Notes: generated by a model not told the origin, from the sequence alone. Shown: positions 34,310 through 43,678, numbered from the stretch's first letter. The stretch is DNA of 64,000 bases from Pseudomonadales bacterium (GCA_024234735.1 JACKNV010000012.1:1-64000); one strand, 5' to 3'. Program-made: numbers and translations.

Positions 34310-36082
34310 TCAGTCATCCCTGCCCTGAACCCTTAGTTTCACCTGTTCCCGAAAGCTGGAGCGTTTCTCGAGGATATCGACCATGCCCTCATCCATCAGC
34401 GCATGCAGCTGCTCGCGGTTGAGCTGACGTAACTTGATGCCATTGCGATCGACGAAAATATAGGTGTTCTGCTCGCGGTCGTGCACTGCCAGTTTTGCCA
34501 TCAGCGGGGGCTCCGTGTCATGGAAGCCCAGCCACGCTCCCATGGGGAGTTCCGCCTTCTTCATCTCCTGGCGGCGAGAGTCCCCCGCCTGCTGTTCCTC
34601 CTTGGCGCGTCGCGCCGCTTCGGCCGCCAGGTGCTGCTGGCGGGCTCTGTTCGCCTCCTCCAGTTCGCGTCGCTCCTGTTCCTGCCGGGCCCGTGCCGCC
34701 TCGGCGCCGAGCGTGCCGTCCAGGTCTTCGGTGCTGCGAACCCCGGCGGCAGCGGCCAGCGCGCGACTGAAGCTGGCCCCGCACAGCAACAGGCTGACTT
34801 TGCCCTGCGCTGCCATATCGGCAAAGTCCCCAAAGCTGCGCTGCAGTACTTTTATGCCCGCCTGGTTGGCGAACAGCAGTTGCTTTTCGTCGTTCATGCG
34901 CAGGGCCAGCTTCGCTCGCAGTGGCTCGCCGCTGCCCAGCTCCAGCCTGAACCACTGGCCCTCCCGCACCGCCTCGGGGATGTCGCCGCGAGCCGCTGTT
35001 GGCGCTGTGTCGGCTACCGGAAGCGGCGCTATCCACTCGGTTTCCATCGGCTGGTTGCGCAGCAGCTTGAGGTGGGCGAACTCGACCACGCCTATGGCGT
35101 CGTCGACTGCATCGCTGTCGTGCTGCAAGCTGAATAGCCAGTGTTTCAATTGTCGCGGCAGGTGGGTGACCAGCTCGAATAGGTGTTGGCGTCCCTTGCC
35201 ATCCGCGGCGACCTGCACAGAATCCAGCAGGGTATCAGTGGTCGTCGTCACCTGCCGCCATTCATCCGAATCCGCCCCGAACTTGAGCAATACCAGTTGT
35301 GCGCTGTCGTACCATGCGCCCTTCAGGAACTTGCCGATGGCCGGTGGCGCGGGGTATTTTTTCAGGACTGCGTTGATCATCTCGGCGGCCTGGCGCTTGG
35401 CTTTTACTGTCCTGATCTTGCCGCGCTCGGCCTCGATCATGCGCTGGGTCATACGTTGCACCCTGGATTCGTCCCGTTGCATGGCGGCACGGGTACGCTC
35501 GTTGAGCTCCTCCAGGGCCTGCTGCTGGTCCGGCCCGGCAACGGCCAGCGCGTCGCCCACGGTCCCGGTCACCAGGCGGTGACACGCCTGGCCCGCCCGG
35601 GCCAGCCTGGCCTGCCAGCCCACCGAGGCCTGCTGCAGGTTATCCAGCAGCTGGTGCAGGGGATGGCGGCCCGGGACCAGGAAATCCGGGTCGACGAGCG
35701 CCTGCCTGGCCGCCAGGGGCTTGAGACGTCGCAACTCCGTGGCAAGAGGCGCTTCCAGCGCAAAGGTCCGTTCCCATTCGGTGAAGGCCGTACCCAGCCA
35801 CAGCAGCAGCGCGGCGTGGGCCGCGGTCGGCCGACCGGCATCGCCCGCCGCCTCGGCCTGAGCCAGCACCGACTGCAGCGGGTTGAGGGAGAGATCCTCC
35901 CAGTTGGACAGGTAGTCGAGCACCTCCCCGACAGTGAGTGCCACGGCACCGGATGCCGCAGTCGCTTCGGCGGCGTAGCGGCTCTCGATCAGCTCGTGCA
36001 GCGAGCAGGGGAGCGGGAAATGTTTTGCCGCCAGTTTCAGGGGTTCAGCTTCCAGAGAATCAGGCCGATCAGGTACCCCCAC
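34310..36082 (-). CDS. DUF1631 family protein
   Basis: This is a large (about 590 aa) cytoplasmic protein of DUF1631. It is mostly helical, with a charged coiled coil rich in Ala, Glu and Arg at about residues 490-545 of the product. Two repeats resemble the PilZ-like module (GQWFRLELGSGEPLRAKLALR and GAWLGFHDTEPPLMAKLAV). Each is followed by a segment reading LLFANQAGIKV or YIFVDRNGIKL. The start is uncertain: the GTG at 36082 keeps the overlap with the zinc-ribbon gene to 46 bp; ATG at 36172 or TTG at 36181 are also open. Function is not established. Confidence 0.78.
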   Translation of the reverse strand: MGVPDRPDSLEAEPLKLAAKHFPLPCSLHELIESRYAAEATAASGAVALTVGEVLDYLSNWEDLSLNPLQSVLAQAEAAGDAGRPTAAHAALLLWLGTAFTEWERTFALEAPLATELRRLKPLAARQALVDPDFLVPGRHPLHQLLDNLQQASVGWQARLARAGQACHRLVTGTVGDALAVAGPDQQQALEELNERTRAAMQRDESRVQRMTQRMIEAERGKIRTVKAKRQAAEMINAVLKKYPAPPAIGKFLKGAWYDSAQLVLLKFGADSDEWRQVTTTTDTLLDSVQVAADGKGRQHLFELVTHLPRQLKHWLFSLQHDSDAVDDAIGVVEFAHLKLLRNQPMETEWIAPLPVADTAPTAARGDIPEAVREGQWFRLELGSGEPLRAKLALRMNDEKQLLFANQAGIKVLQRSFGDFADMAAQGKVSLLLCGASFSRALAAAAGVRSTEDLDGTLGAEAARARQEQERRELEEANRARQQHLAAEAARRAKEEQQAGDSRRQEMKKAELPMGAWLGFHDTEPPLMAKLAVHDREQNTYIFVDRNGIKLRQLNREQLHALMDEGMVDILEKRSSFREQVKLRVQGRDD

Positions 36083-36240
36083 AGGCCTATGAGCAGTACG
36101 ATGCGCAGCCTGTTGTATTTTGGCGTCGACTGCGCCCTGGCCGCCTGGCGAGAGATATTGAAGGACCCGCATGCGGGGCAAGCGCCGTCCTGACCGCTTT
36201 TATTGCCGCGGTAGCTGCAGTCCTTGCAGAAGTAGCTCAT
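36037..36240 (-). CDS. Small zinc-ribbon membrane protein
   Basis: This 67-aa protein has an N-terminal rubredoxin-like zinc ribbon (CKDC at residues 5-8 and CPAC at 21-24) and one C-terminal membrane helix (about 46-64). No known function is recognised. Codon use and the clean ribbon-plus-helix design support a real gene. It starts 6 bp after the VWA gene and its end overlaps the DUF1631 frame. Confidence 0.75.
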   Translation of the reverse strand: MSYFCKDCSYRGNKSGQDGACPACGSFNISRQAARAQSTPKYNRLRIVLLIGLWGYLIGLILWKLNP

Positions 36241-36245
36241 GGGAG

Positions 36246-37661
36246 TTAACTGGTGCTCTTGAGGAGTTGGTCAACGATTCGTTCCAGTTGCCTAAGGTTA
36301 TTGCATTCGGCGGTGAAATGACAGGCGCTCTGGTAGCGCAGCATCTCGGAATCGCCGCTACCCCACACCCTGCGCGACTCGGGATTCAGCCACAGCACCT
36401 GCCTGGCGCGCTGGTAGATACTCTGCAGGATCGGCAACTGGGGGTCGCCGTTATTGTTGCGTGCATCCCCCAGGATGATGACCGTGGTGCTGCTGTTGAT
36501 ATCGTCGAGGGCAAGCCTGGCAAAATCCTTGAGGCTGTGGCCGTAATCGGTCGCCCCGCCGTACTTCCAGTTGACCAGCTCGATGGCCTTTTCCACCGGG
36601 TAGTCGTCGAAATAGCCGCTGACTTCTCCCAGGTAATTGGAAAACGCGAAACTGCGTACCCTGGGCAGGACGTCCTGCAGGCTGTACAGGAACAGCAGCA
36701 GGAACTTGGCGTAGGCCGCCACCGAGCCGCTGACATCGCATACCGCCAGTATCTGCGGCTTGTCCCGGCGTATCTGTCGCCAGTGGGTGGTGAACATCAC
36801 GCCGTCGTTGGCGATACCCTTGCGCATGGTCCTGGCCATGTCGAGTTGGCCGCGCCTGAATTGCCGTCGCTTGCGCGAGTGCCGGCTGGCCAGTTTCCTG
36901 GCCATCTTGCGCACCAGCTCATGTACCTTGTTAACATACATGTGCTCGATGTTGTTCAGTCGGGTCGTTTGCAGCACCTCGTCCATGAACTGGCGGGTTT
37001 TGCCTTCGGCGTGCAGCAGGTACTCGCGCTCGACATGGTCGCGTACCTGTTCGCGCAGGATATCGCGGTAGCGCTGTAATTCGACCAGCGCGGGGCTCTG
37101 CAGGCGCTCCAGTTCGATCACCGCGCCGCGCAGTTGATCCTCTCCCATCTCGTCGAGGATCCGGCGGGTAAACTGCCCCTTCTGGGTAAACATCTGTATC
37201 TGCCGCAGCCCGACCCGCTCTGCGGCAGCGGCGATTGCCATGGTCAGTGCATTGCGATCGTTGTTCACCAGGCTCTGCATCAGGGGGCTTGCCAGGACTC
37301 CCTCGAGGGTGGGGTTCTCACTGGCGGCCTCGGCCAGCGGGGAAGCTGCCCCGGTCTCCGCCTGCCCGGCGCCCTGGTCTGCCCCCTGCGTGTCGGGCGC
37401 GGCCGATTCCGGGTCACCGGCGGATTCCTGTTCCGGGAGGTCCACCAGATCGTGGCGGAAATAACGATCGAAACAGGTGAGGAACATCGCCTCCTCTTCC
37501 GGTGTTTTGGCCAGGGTCATGGCCAGGCCATCGCGCAGCAGCGCGCGATCGGAATAACCCAGGGTGGTGGCCACGTTCATCGCATCCAGGGTTTCCGCCG
37601 GCGAAACCCGTAAGTCGTGTGAGCGCAACACCTGGATAAAGCTGACTAGGTTTGACTGCAT
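36246..37661 (-). CDS. VWA-domain protein (CoxE-like)
   Basis: This 471-aa protein has an N-terminal CoxE-type helical region, an acidic Ala/Glu/Pro linker at about residues 75-115, and a C-terminal von Willebrand A domain. Its MIDAS motif reads DVSGSVAAY, with later Thr (GGATDYGHS) and Asp (LGDARNN) positions. VWA proteins of this type act with MoxR ATPases to mature or insert metal cofactors or remodel complexes. The MoxR gene lies 74 bp upstream. The target is not known. Confidence 0.88.
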   Translation of the reverse strand: MQSNLVSFIQVLRSHDLRVSPAETLDAMNVATTLGYSDRALLRDGLAMTLAKTPEEEAMFLTCFDRYFRHDLVDLPEQESAGDPESAAPDTQGADQGAGQAETGAASPLAEAASENPTLEGVLASPLMQSLVNNDRNALTMAIAAAAERVGLRQIQMFTQKGQFTRRILDEMGEDQLRGAVIELERLQSPALVELQRYRDILREQVRDHVEREYLLHAEGKTRQFMDEVLQTTRLNNIEHMYVNKVHELVRKMARKLASRHSRKRRQFRRGQLDMARTMRKGIANDGVMFTTHWRQIRRDKPQILAVCDVSGSVAAYAKFLLLFLYSLQDVLPRVRSFAFSNYLGEVSGYFDDYPVEKAIELVNWKYGGATDYGHSLKDFARLALDDINSSTTVIILGDARNNNGDPQLPILQSIYQRARQVLWLNPESRRVWGSGDSEMLRYQSACHFTAECNNLRQLERIVDQLLKSTS

Positions 37662-37735
37662 GTTGGCGGCTGCATTCCCTGCTGTGCGAAATCCACTGTA
37701 TACCAGATGCCCGGAGCCTGCAGCCCGCGGGTCGT

Positions 37736-38683
37736 TTACCGAGCCCGGCCCCCGCCGTCGGGCAGGATGTTGCGCAGCTCCGCCTCGGCGGTTTCGATGT
37801 CGTCCTCGAACTTGAGCAGCACATTGAGCGTGCTGCGCACCATTTCCTCGTCCAGGTGCCGGGCGTGCAACAGCAACAGGCTGCGGGCCCAGTCGATGGT
37901 TTCGGAAATGGCCGGGGATTTCTTCAGGTCCAGCTGGCGCAGCGAGTGCACGAATTCCACCAGCTGGTGGCGCAGTTGCCGGTCCACGTCCGGCACCCGG
38001 CTGAGCACGATCCGCTCCTCCAGATCCACGCTCGGAAAGGGGATATACAGGTGCAGGCAGCGGCGCTTGAGGGCGTCGGAAATGTCGCGGGTATTGTTGC
38101 TGGTCAGGAAGACCATCGGCGAGGTGCGTGCCTTGATGGTGCCGATCTCCGGGATGGAAATCTGGTAGTCCGAGAGGATTTCCAGCAACAGCGACTCGAA
38201 TTCGTAATCGGACTTGTCGATTTCGTCAATCAGCAGTATGGCGCCCTTGTCCTGTTGCATGGCCTTGAGCAGCGGGCGCGGTTCGAGGAAATCCTCGGAG
38301 TAGAAGATGTCGCCGAACTGATGCAGGCGCTCAACCGACTCCGCCAGGCCCCTGGCGCCCTTGAGCAGGTCGCCGAGTTTTTCCTTCAGCACCTGGGTAT
38401 AGAGCAGCTGTTTACCGTATTTCCACTCATACAGGGCCTTGGCCTCGTCCAGCCCCTCGTAGCACTGCAGGCGAATCAGGGGGAGATCGAGCAATTGGGC
38501 GGTGGTCTTGGCCAGCTCGGTCTTGCCGACGCCTGGAGGCCCCTCCACCAGTACAGGCTTGCGCAGTTGGAAGGCCAGGAACACGGCCGTCGCAATTTTG
38601 GGGCTGCATATGTAGCCGAACGACTCAAAGCCCTGCTCAATCGCCTGCACCGAGGCCAATTGTGGAAAATTCTCTGTTTGCAC
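37736..38683 (-). CDS. MoxR-family AAA+ ATPase
   Basis: This 315-aa ATPase has Walker A GPPGVGKTEL (about 37-46), Walker B ILLIDEIDKS, sensor 1 FLTSNNTRD and a C-terminal lid domain. It is of the APE2220/CoxD-like MoxR branch that pairs with CoxE-type VWA proteins. The two are encoded consecutively here. GTG start at 38683 with AAAGGTAA upstream. MoxR-VWA pairs behave as chaperones; the client is unknown. Confidence 0.88.
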   Translation of the reverse strand: MQTENFPQLASVQAIEQGFESFGYICSPKIATAVFLAFQLRKPVLVEGPPGVGKTELAKTTAQLLDLPLIRLQCYEGLDEAKALYEWKYGKQLLYTQVLKEKLGDLLKGARGLAESVERLHQFGDIFYSEDFLEPRPLLKAMQQDKGAILLIDEIDKSDYEFESLLLEILSDYQISIPEIGTIKARTSPMVFLTSNNTRDISDALKRRCLHLYIPFPSVDLEERIVLSRVPDVDRQLRHQLVEFVHSLRQLDLKKSPAISETIDWARSLLLLHARHLDEEMVRSTLNVLLKFEDDIETAEAELRNILPDGGGRAR

Positions 38684-38749
38684 GGAGTTACCTTTTAACG
38701 GTGACGCAGCCGGTGTTGCCCGCTGCTGCGGGCGGCACCGGGCGGGGCG

Positions 38750-39757
38750 TTAGCCCCCCGTCATATTCATGAACCGGAGGATTTCCGGCTCTCCCTGTAA
38801 AGTGAATTGGTGGCGCTCTGGCTTGATCGCCATGGCGGCGACCAGCGCGTCCCTGAGATCTGCCGGGGTGTAGTGTGGGCCGCGCAGCAGGGCGCGCAGG
38901 TCCACGGAGTGCTCGTTGCCCAGGCACAGCAACAGGCGGCCCTGCGCGGTCACCCTCACCCGGTTGCACAGGTGGCAAAAATTGCTGCTGTGCGGAGAAA
39001 TGAAGCCCACTCGCGAGCGCTGCCCGCGCAGGCTGTAGTAGCGCGCCGGACCTGCATTCCCCTGGGGCTCCCCCAGCGGCGCCAGCTGGTAGCGCCGGCC
39101 GATCGTGGCACGCAACTCGGCGCTGCTGCAGAAACTCAGCAGCCGGTCGTGTTCCACGATGCGGCCCAGCGGCATCTCCTCGATGAAGGCCACGTCGATG
39201 TCGCGCTGGCAGGCAAAATCCACCAGATTCAGCACCTCGTCGTCGTTGCGCCCCTTGAGGATTACCGCGTTGATCTTGACCCCCGCAAAGCCCGCCGCGA
39301 TGGCGGCGTCGATGCCGGCGACGACCTGGTCCAGGCTGCCGTGGCGGGTGAGCTGGCGAAAGCGCCGGGGCCGCAGGCTGTCCAGGCTGACGTTGACGCG
39401 CGTGACCCCGGCGCTGCGCAAATCGCCGGCCATGCGCTGCAACTGGGATCCGTTGGTGGTCAGGGCCAGTTCCTCCAGGCCCGGCAGTCGTCCCAGGCGT
39501 CGCACCAGGGAGAGCATATCGCTGCGGATCAGCGGCTCGCCGCCGGTGAGGCGAATCTTGCTCACGCCCAGTTCAGTAAATGCCTGGGCTACCTGGGCCA
39601 GCTCTTCCAGGCTGAGTACTTCGCGCTTGGGCGCGAAAGTCATGTGTTCCGTCATGCAGTAGACGCAGCGGAAGTCACAGCGATCGGTGATGGACAGGCG
39701 GACGTAGTCCACCCGGCGCCCGAAGCGATCAACCAACATGGAGGGTAGCTGCTGCAT
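38750..39757 (-). CDS. moaA: GTP 3',8-cyclase (molybdenum cofactor synthesis)
   Basis: MoaA is the radical-SAM enzyme that starts molybdopterin synthesis from GTP. The 335-aa protein has the SAM cluster motif CDFRCVYC (residues about 27-34). A second C-terminal cluster motif has Cys residues in CHLCNRVRV and LLLCLG. It is full length except that the C-terminus lacks the usual double Gly, ending NMTGG, which does retain Gly-Gly. It leads the co-directional MoxR-VWA block. No other moa genes are in view. Confidence 0.94.
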   Translation of the reverse strand: MQQLPSMLVDRFGRRVDYVRLSITDRCDFRCVYCMTEHMTFAPKREVLSLEELAQVAQAFTELGVSKIRLTGGEPLIRSDMLSLVRRLGRLPGLEELALTTNGSQLQRMAGDLRSAGVTRVNVSLDSLRPRRFRQLTRHGSLDQVVAGIDAAIAAGFAGVKINAVILKGRNDDEVLNLVDFACQRDIDVAFIEEMPLGRIVEHDRLLSFCSSAELRATIGRRYQLAPLGEPQGNAGPARYYSLRGQRSRVGFISPHSSNFCHLCNRVRVTAQGRLLLCLGNEHSVDLRALLRGPHYTPADLRDALVAAMAIKPERHQFTLQGEPEILRFMNMTGG

Positions 39758-39917
39758 AGAGGCGCAGTGTAATGCCTAAGGCGCCGCGACTCTAGTGAGC
39801 GCCAGGGGGCGCGCGGGGTTTACAAGCACCACGTGCTGGCACAGGATGTGGGGTGGGCCATACCTCGCGCAGCACAGGCTCGCCGAGTGACAATAAAACC
39901 GTGGTGGAGAACAAACC

Positions 39918-41297
39918 ATGCCCGCAGTGCGCGACATTATCCTCTGGGCCGGACCCCTGGCGGCCCTGGTGACAGCTGCTGGCCTGACTGGCGCCGGCCA
40001 TGGCGGGGATACGGCGGTAGTGGGCTTCGTCGCCGTCCTGTGTGTGCTGTGGTGGGTGTTCGAGCCGATACCCATCCCGGTCACCTCCCTGTTGCCGCTG
40101 GCACTGCTGCCGCTGCTGGGCGTGTTGACCCCCGCGGAAGTGGGCCAGGCCTACGGCTCGCCCCTCATCCTGCTGTTGCTGGGGGGGTTTCTGCTGTCCA
40201 AGGCGATGGAGCATTCCGGTGCGCACCGCCGCGTCGCCCTGGGCATGGTGCGCCTGTTCGGCGCCAGCAGCGGTCGTCGACTGGTGCTGGGGTTCATGGC
40301 CGCGGCCGCCGTGCTGAGCATGTGGATATCCAATACCGCCACTACCCTGATGTTGCTGCCGGTGGTGCTGGCGGTGCTGGATGCCACCGACCGCAAGTCG
40401 GAACTGGCAGCTCCCCTGTTGCTGGGAGTGGCCTATGCCGCCAGTGTGGGGGGCATCGGGACGCCTATAGGCACTCCCCCCAACCTGATCGCCATGCAGG
40501 TCTACCAGCAGACCACGGGTGAGGTCATCGGGTTTACCCGCTGGATGGGCTGGGCCCTGCCTGTCGTGGTGTTGATGGTGCCCGCCATGGCGCTGTTCCT
40601 GACGCGCGGGCTGCGCGGCCAGCTGTTGGTGCAACTGCCCGAGGTGGGGGCCTGGCGGACCCAGGAGCGCCGGGTAATGCTGGTGTTCGGTTTGACCGCG
40701 CTGGCCTGGGTTACCCGTTCCGAGCCCTTTGGGGGCTGGTCTGCCTGGCTGGGCCTGCCCCAGGCCAACGATGCCTCGGTTGCCCTGCTGGCCGTGATGG
40801 TGATGTTCCTCACCCCGGACGGGCAGGGGCAGCGCCTGTTGACCTGGGAGCGGGCCAGCACCATACCCTGGGGCGTTCTGTTGCTGTTTTCGGGGGGCAT
40901 CTGCCTGGCAAGGGGCTTCGTCAGCTCCGGCCTGAGCGACCTGCTGGGGGACTGGCTGTCGGGGATGACCGCCATCCCGAGCTTCGCCCTGATCCTGCTG
41001 GTCGCGCTGGTGGTGACATTTCTGACCGAAACCACCTCCAATACCGCCAGCACCACCCTGTTGATGCCGGTGCTGGCGGCCGCGGCGGTGGGTGCGGGAA
41101 TACCTCCCGAGCGGGTGATGGTGCCGGCGGCCATGAGCGCCAGTTGTGCCTTCATGCTGCCGGTGGCGACGGCGCCCAACACCGTGGTATTCGGCAGCGG
41201 CCTGGTGACCACTGCGCAGATGGCGCGGGCGGGTTTTCTGCTCAACCTGCTGGGCGCCGCCATCATCAGCGCAGTGTGCTACTTCATGCTGGGCTAG
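39918..41297 (+). CDS. SLC13/DASS-family anion:sodium symporter
   Basis: This 459-aa inner-membrane transporter has about 11-12 helices. Both diagnostic SNT motifs are present, SNTATTLMLLP in the first half and SNTASTTLLMP in the second; these bind sodium and substrate carboxylates. The segment GGIGTPIGTPPN is also typical. Family members carry dicarboxylates, citrate or sulfate; the substrate cannot be fixed from sequence. It diverges from moaA (160 bp) and converges with the peroxiredoxin gene. Confidence 0.9.
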   Translation: MPAVRDIILWAGPLAALVTAAGLTGAGHGGDTAVVGFVAVLCVLWWVFEPIPIPVTSLLPLALLPLLGVLTPAEVGQAYGSPLILLLLGGFLLSKAMEHSGAHRRVALGMVRLFGASSGRRLVLGFMAAAAVLSMWISNTATTLMLLPVVLAVLDATDRKSELAAPLLLGVAYAASVGGIGTPIGTPPNLIAMQVYQQTTGEVIGFTRWMGWALPVVVLMVPAMALFLTRGLRGQLLVQLPEVGAWRTQERRVMLVFGLTALAWVTRSEPFGGWSAWLGLPQANDASVALLAVMVMFLTPDGQGQRLLTWERASTIPWGVLLLFSGGICLARGFVSSGLSDLLGDWLSGMTAIPSFALILLVALVVTFLTETTSNTASTTLLMPVLAAAAVGAGIPPERVMVPAAMSASCAFMLPVATAPNTVVFGSGLVTTAQMARAGFLLNLLGAAIISAVCYFMLG

Positions 41298-41308
41298 GGC
41301 CGCTCGCC

Positions 41309-41788
41309 CTAGAGCAGGGCCATCATGGTTTCGGCGGAACTCACGTCGACGCCCGGGCCCGCCTCGACGTTGAGGTGGGTGACGGTGCCATCCTCCACGA
41401 TCATCGCAAAGCGCTGGCTGCGGGTGCCCAGGCCGAAGCCCCGGCCGTCCAGTTCCAGCCCCAGGGCGGCGGTGAAGTCCCCGTTGCCGTCGCCGAGCAT
41501 GAGCAACTCCTCGGCGTTCTGGGCCTTGCCCCAGGCGTCCATGACGAAGGCGTCATTGACCGCCATGCAGGCGATGGTATCCACCCCCATGGCCTTGATC
41601 TTGTCGGCGTTCACCACGTAGCCGGGCAGGTGGGCCAGGCTGCATCCGGGGGTGAATGCCCCGGGAACCGCGAACAGCAGGACCTTCTTGCCAGCAAAGA
41701 TGTCCTCGGTGGTGATATCTGTCGGGCCTTTTTCGCCCATGGTCTTGAGGGTACCGGAGGGGATCTTGTCCCCGGTTTTGATAGTCAT
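41309..41788 (-). CDS. Prx5-type peroxiredoxin
   Basis: This 159-aa thiol peroxidase of the Prx5 group has peroxidatic Cys49 in PGAFTPGCSLAHLPGY (Gly replaces the more common Thr at the position before Cys). The Arg of the active site lies in GTRSQRFAM. Such enzymes reduce hydrogen and alkyl peroxides, using glutathione/glutaredoxin or thioredoxin. It lacks an obvious resolving Cys except Cys69, and no glutaredoxin domain is fused. Confidence 0.92.
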   Translation of the reverse strand: MTIKTGDKIPSGTLKTMGEKGPTDITTEDIFAGKKVLLFAVPGAFTPGCSLAHLPGYVVNADKIKAMGVDTIACMAVNDAFVMDAWGKAQNAEELLMLGDGNGDFTAALGLELDGRGFGLGTRSQRFAMIVEDGTVTHLNVEAGPGVDVSSAETMMALL

Positions 41789-41847
41789 GATACGCTCCTT
41801 GGCATGTTCCCGAGTTGGACGCGAAATAATAGCAGATGGAGAGTGTA

Positions 41848-42480
41848 ATGCGCTGCCCCCTGTGCCACGAAGGGGCGGTCAGCCCGTTTCATCGGGACCA
41901 GCGGCGCAGTTACCTGCGCTGCGCCAGCTGCGCCCTGGTATTCGTGCCCGCCCGCTACCGATTGTGCCGCGAGGCGGAGCGCGCCGAGTACGACCTGCAC
42001 CAGAATGCAGTGGGGGAGAGCGGCTATGAGGCATTCCTGGCGCGTCTTGCGGCGCCCCTGGCGGCGCGCCTGGCACCCGGGGCTCGCGGTCTCGATTTCG
42101 GTTGCGGCCCGGCGCCGGCCCTGGCGCATATGTTGCAGCGCCAGGGTTTTCGGGTCAGCCTCTACGACAGCTTCTACCGGCCGGACGCCGCGGCCCTGGC
42201 CTGCTGCTACGACTTCATCTGCGCCACCGAGGTGGTCGAGCACCTGCACCGGCCGGGGAGCGAACTGGCGCGCCTGTGGTCGCTGCTGCTACCGGGCGGT
42301 TGGCTTGGCGTCATGACCAAGCTGGTCCGGGACCGCGAAGCATTCACTCGCTGGCACTACAAGAACGACCCCACCCATGTGTGTTTCTTCAGCCGTGAGA
42401 CCTGGCGCTGGTGGGCGCAGCGCCAGGGCGCGCACCTGGAATTCATCGGCGCCGATGTGATTTTACTGCGGCGCCAGTGA
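41848..42480 (+). CDS. Class I SAM-dependent methyltransferase with zinc ribbon
   Basis: This 210-aa protein starts with a treble-Cys zinc ribbon (CPLC and CASC within the first 30 residues). A Rossmann methyltransferase domain follows with motif I GLDFGCGPAPAL and the later EVVEHLHRPG. Proteins of this design methylate small molecules or other unknown targets. The ATG at 41848 is preferred because GGAGAG lies 4-9 bp upstream and MRCPLCH is a typical start; an ATG at 41836 is also in frame. It diverges from the peroxiredoxin gene. Confidence 0.83.
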   Translation: MRCPLCHEGAVSPFHRDQRRSYLRCASCALVFVPARYRLCREAERAEYDLHQNAVGESGYEAFLARLAAPLAARLAPGARGLDFGCGPAPALAHMLQRQGFRVSLYDSFYRPDAAALACCYDFICATEVVEHLHRPGSELARLWSLLLPGGWLGVMTKLVRDREAFTRWHYKNDPTHVCFFSRETWRWWAQRQGAHLEFIGADVILLRRQ

Positions 42481-42485
42481 GGGCA

Positions 42486-43142
42486 TTACTCCGCCTGCTG
42501 GAGCATGTTGGTGTAGATGCTCTCGCAGTCTCGATAGAAACTCAGTTCCTTGTCGCCGAGATAGGGGGCGACCTGGGTCAGTAGCTGCAGGACGCCCTGG
42601 TGAATGGTGATTTCCGGTTCCCTGGCTTCGTACAGCAACTGATCGTAATTGAACCAGAAAGTCAGGGTCAGGGTCATGTTGTCCACCAGGCCCAGCAGCT
42701 GCTGGTCCCTGGCATCGATGATCTCCTGCTCCAGCAGGGTCTGGCAGATGGCGAACAGGGCGGCCCGTTTGAGCTGGATCAGGCGCCGGAAGCTGCGCCG
42801 GAGGTCCGGGTAGCGCTGCAGGATGTCGTCGAGGTTGTGATACAGGAAGCGGTACTGGTACATCTCCTCCATGACCACGTAGAGGTAGTACCAGTTGTCC
42901 TCCACCTGCGCGACGTCGGCGCTCAGCGGCTTCTCGATGGGGGCGGCCAGGGTGCTGCTCAGCGCCAGCTCGTATTGCTGGAACAACTCGCCGATAATCT
43001 GGTCCTTGCCCTTGAAGTGGTAGTAGAGGTTGCCGGGGCTGATGTCCATCTCATTCGCGATGTCGATGGTCGTGGTGTGTGCCTCGCCCTCGGCGTTGAA
43101 CAGTGCCAGGCTGGTCTCGAGGATTCGATCCCGGGTTTTCAC
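42486..43142 (-). CDS. TetR/AcrR-family transcriptional regulator
   Basis: This 218-aa repressor has an N-terminal helix-turn-helix (TTTIDIANEMDISPGNLYYHFKGK across residues 22-45, in two parts TTTIDIANEMDISPGN and LYYHFKGK). An all-helical ligand domain follows. It lies 22 bp downstream of a phasin gene on the same strand and is likely to respond to an acyl or fatty-acid signal linked to polyhydroxyalkanoate storage; that is inference. Confidence 0.87.
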   Translation of the reverse strand: MKTRDRILETSLALFNAEGEAHTTTIDIANEMDISPGNLYYHFKGKDQIIGELFQQYELALSSTLAAPIEKPLSADVAQVEDNWYYLYVVMEEMYQYRFLYHNLDDILQRYPDLRRSFRRLIQLKRAALFAICQTLLEQEIIDARDQQLLGLVDNMTLTLTFWFNYDQLLYEAREPEITIHQGVLQLLTQVAPYLGDKELSFYRDCESIYTNMLQQAE

Positions 43143-43164
43143 GTAAAGTCGTCAGTCGTCCCTG

Positions 43165-43614
43165 TCAGGCTTTCTTGCTGCGGGTGGTGGCCTTCTTCGT
43201 TGCCGCGGGGGTCTTTTTCCGGGCGGCGCCCCCCTCCTTGCCGGTCTGCTCGGCCAGCGCCCTGGTCAATTTATCCACCTTGCGGCTGAGCTGGTCGACC
43301 TTTTTCTGCAGGGCGACGATGTCCTCGATGCGCGCCGGCCTTTGCATGTGAAAGTTTTCCCGCACCCGGCTGATGCGCTGCTCCACCGAACTTTTCGCCG
43401 AGGCACTGCTGGTTTCCAGCGCGTGCCTGGCGTCTTCCTCCAGGGCGCTGCCGGCCTTGACCAGGTCGCGAAACAACTTGGGGGGTTCCATGGCTTTTTC
43501 CAGCCGCCCCTGGGCCTCGTCGACGGCCCTGCCGTAGGCGCCGACGCCAGCCAGCCAGATATTCTTGGCAATCTCGCTTGCCTTGTCGGAAACCTTGCTT
43601 TTCTCGTCGCTCAT
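43165..43614 (-). CDS. Phasin (PhaF/PhaI-type granule protein)
   Basis: This 149-aa protein has the phasin signature IWLAGVGAYGRAVDEAQ near residue 20, a long amphipathic helix region (to about 105) with leucine-heptad VDQLSRKVDKLTRAL, and a basic Ala/Lys/Thr tail. Phasins coat PHA granules; basic tails of PhaF type bind DNA and help share granules between daughter cells. It lies between a second phasin and the TetR gene. Confidence 0.83.
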   Translation of the reverse strand: MSDEKSKVSDKASEIAKNIWLAGVGAYGRAVDEAQGRLEKAMEPPKLFRDLVKAGSALEEDARHALETSSASAKSSVEQRISRVRENFHMQRPARIEDIVALQKKVDQLSRKVDKLTRALAEQTGKEGGAARKKTPAATKKATTRSKKA

Positions 43615-43678
43615 TGTCCCTGTCCTCCAGTCCGGTGGCGCGCCGCAATCGGCTCACCATTAAACCAGAATAGCAGAC

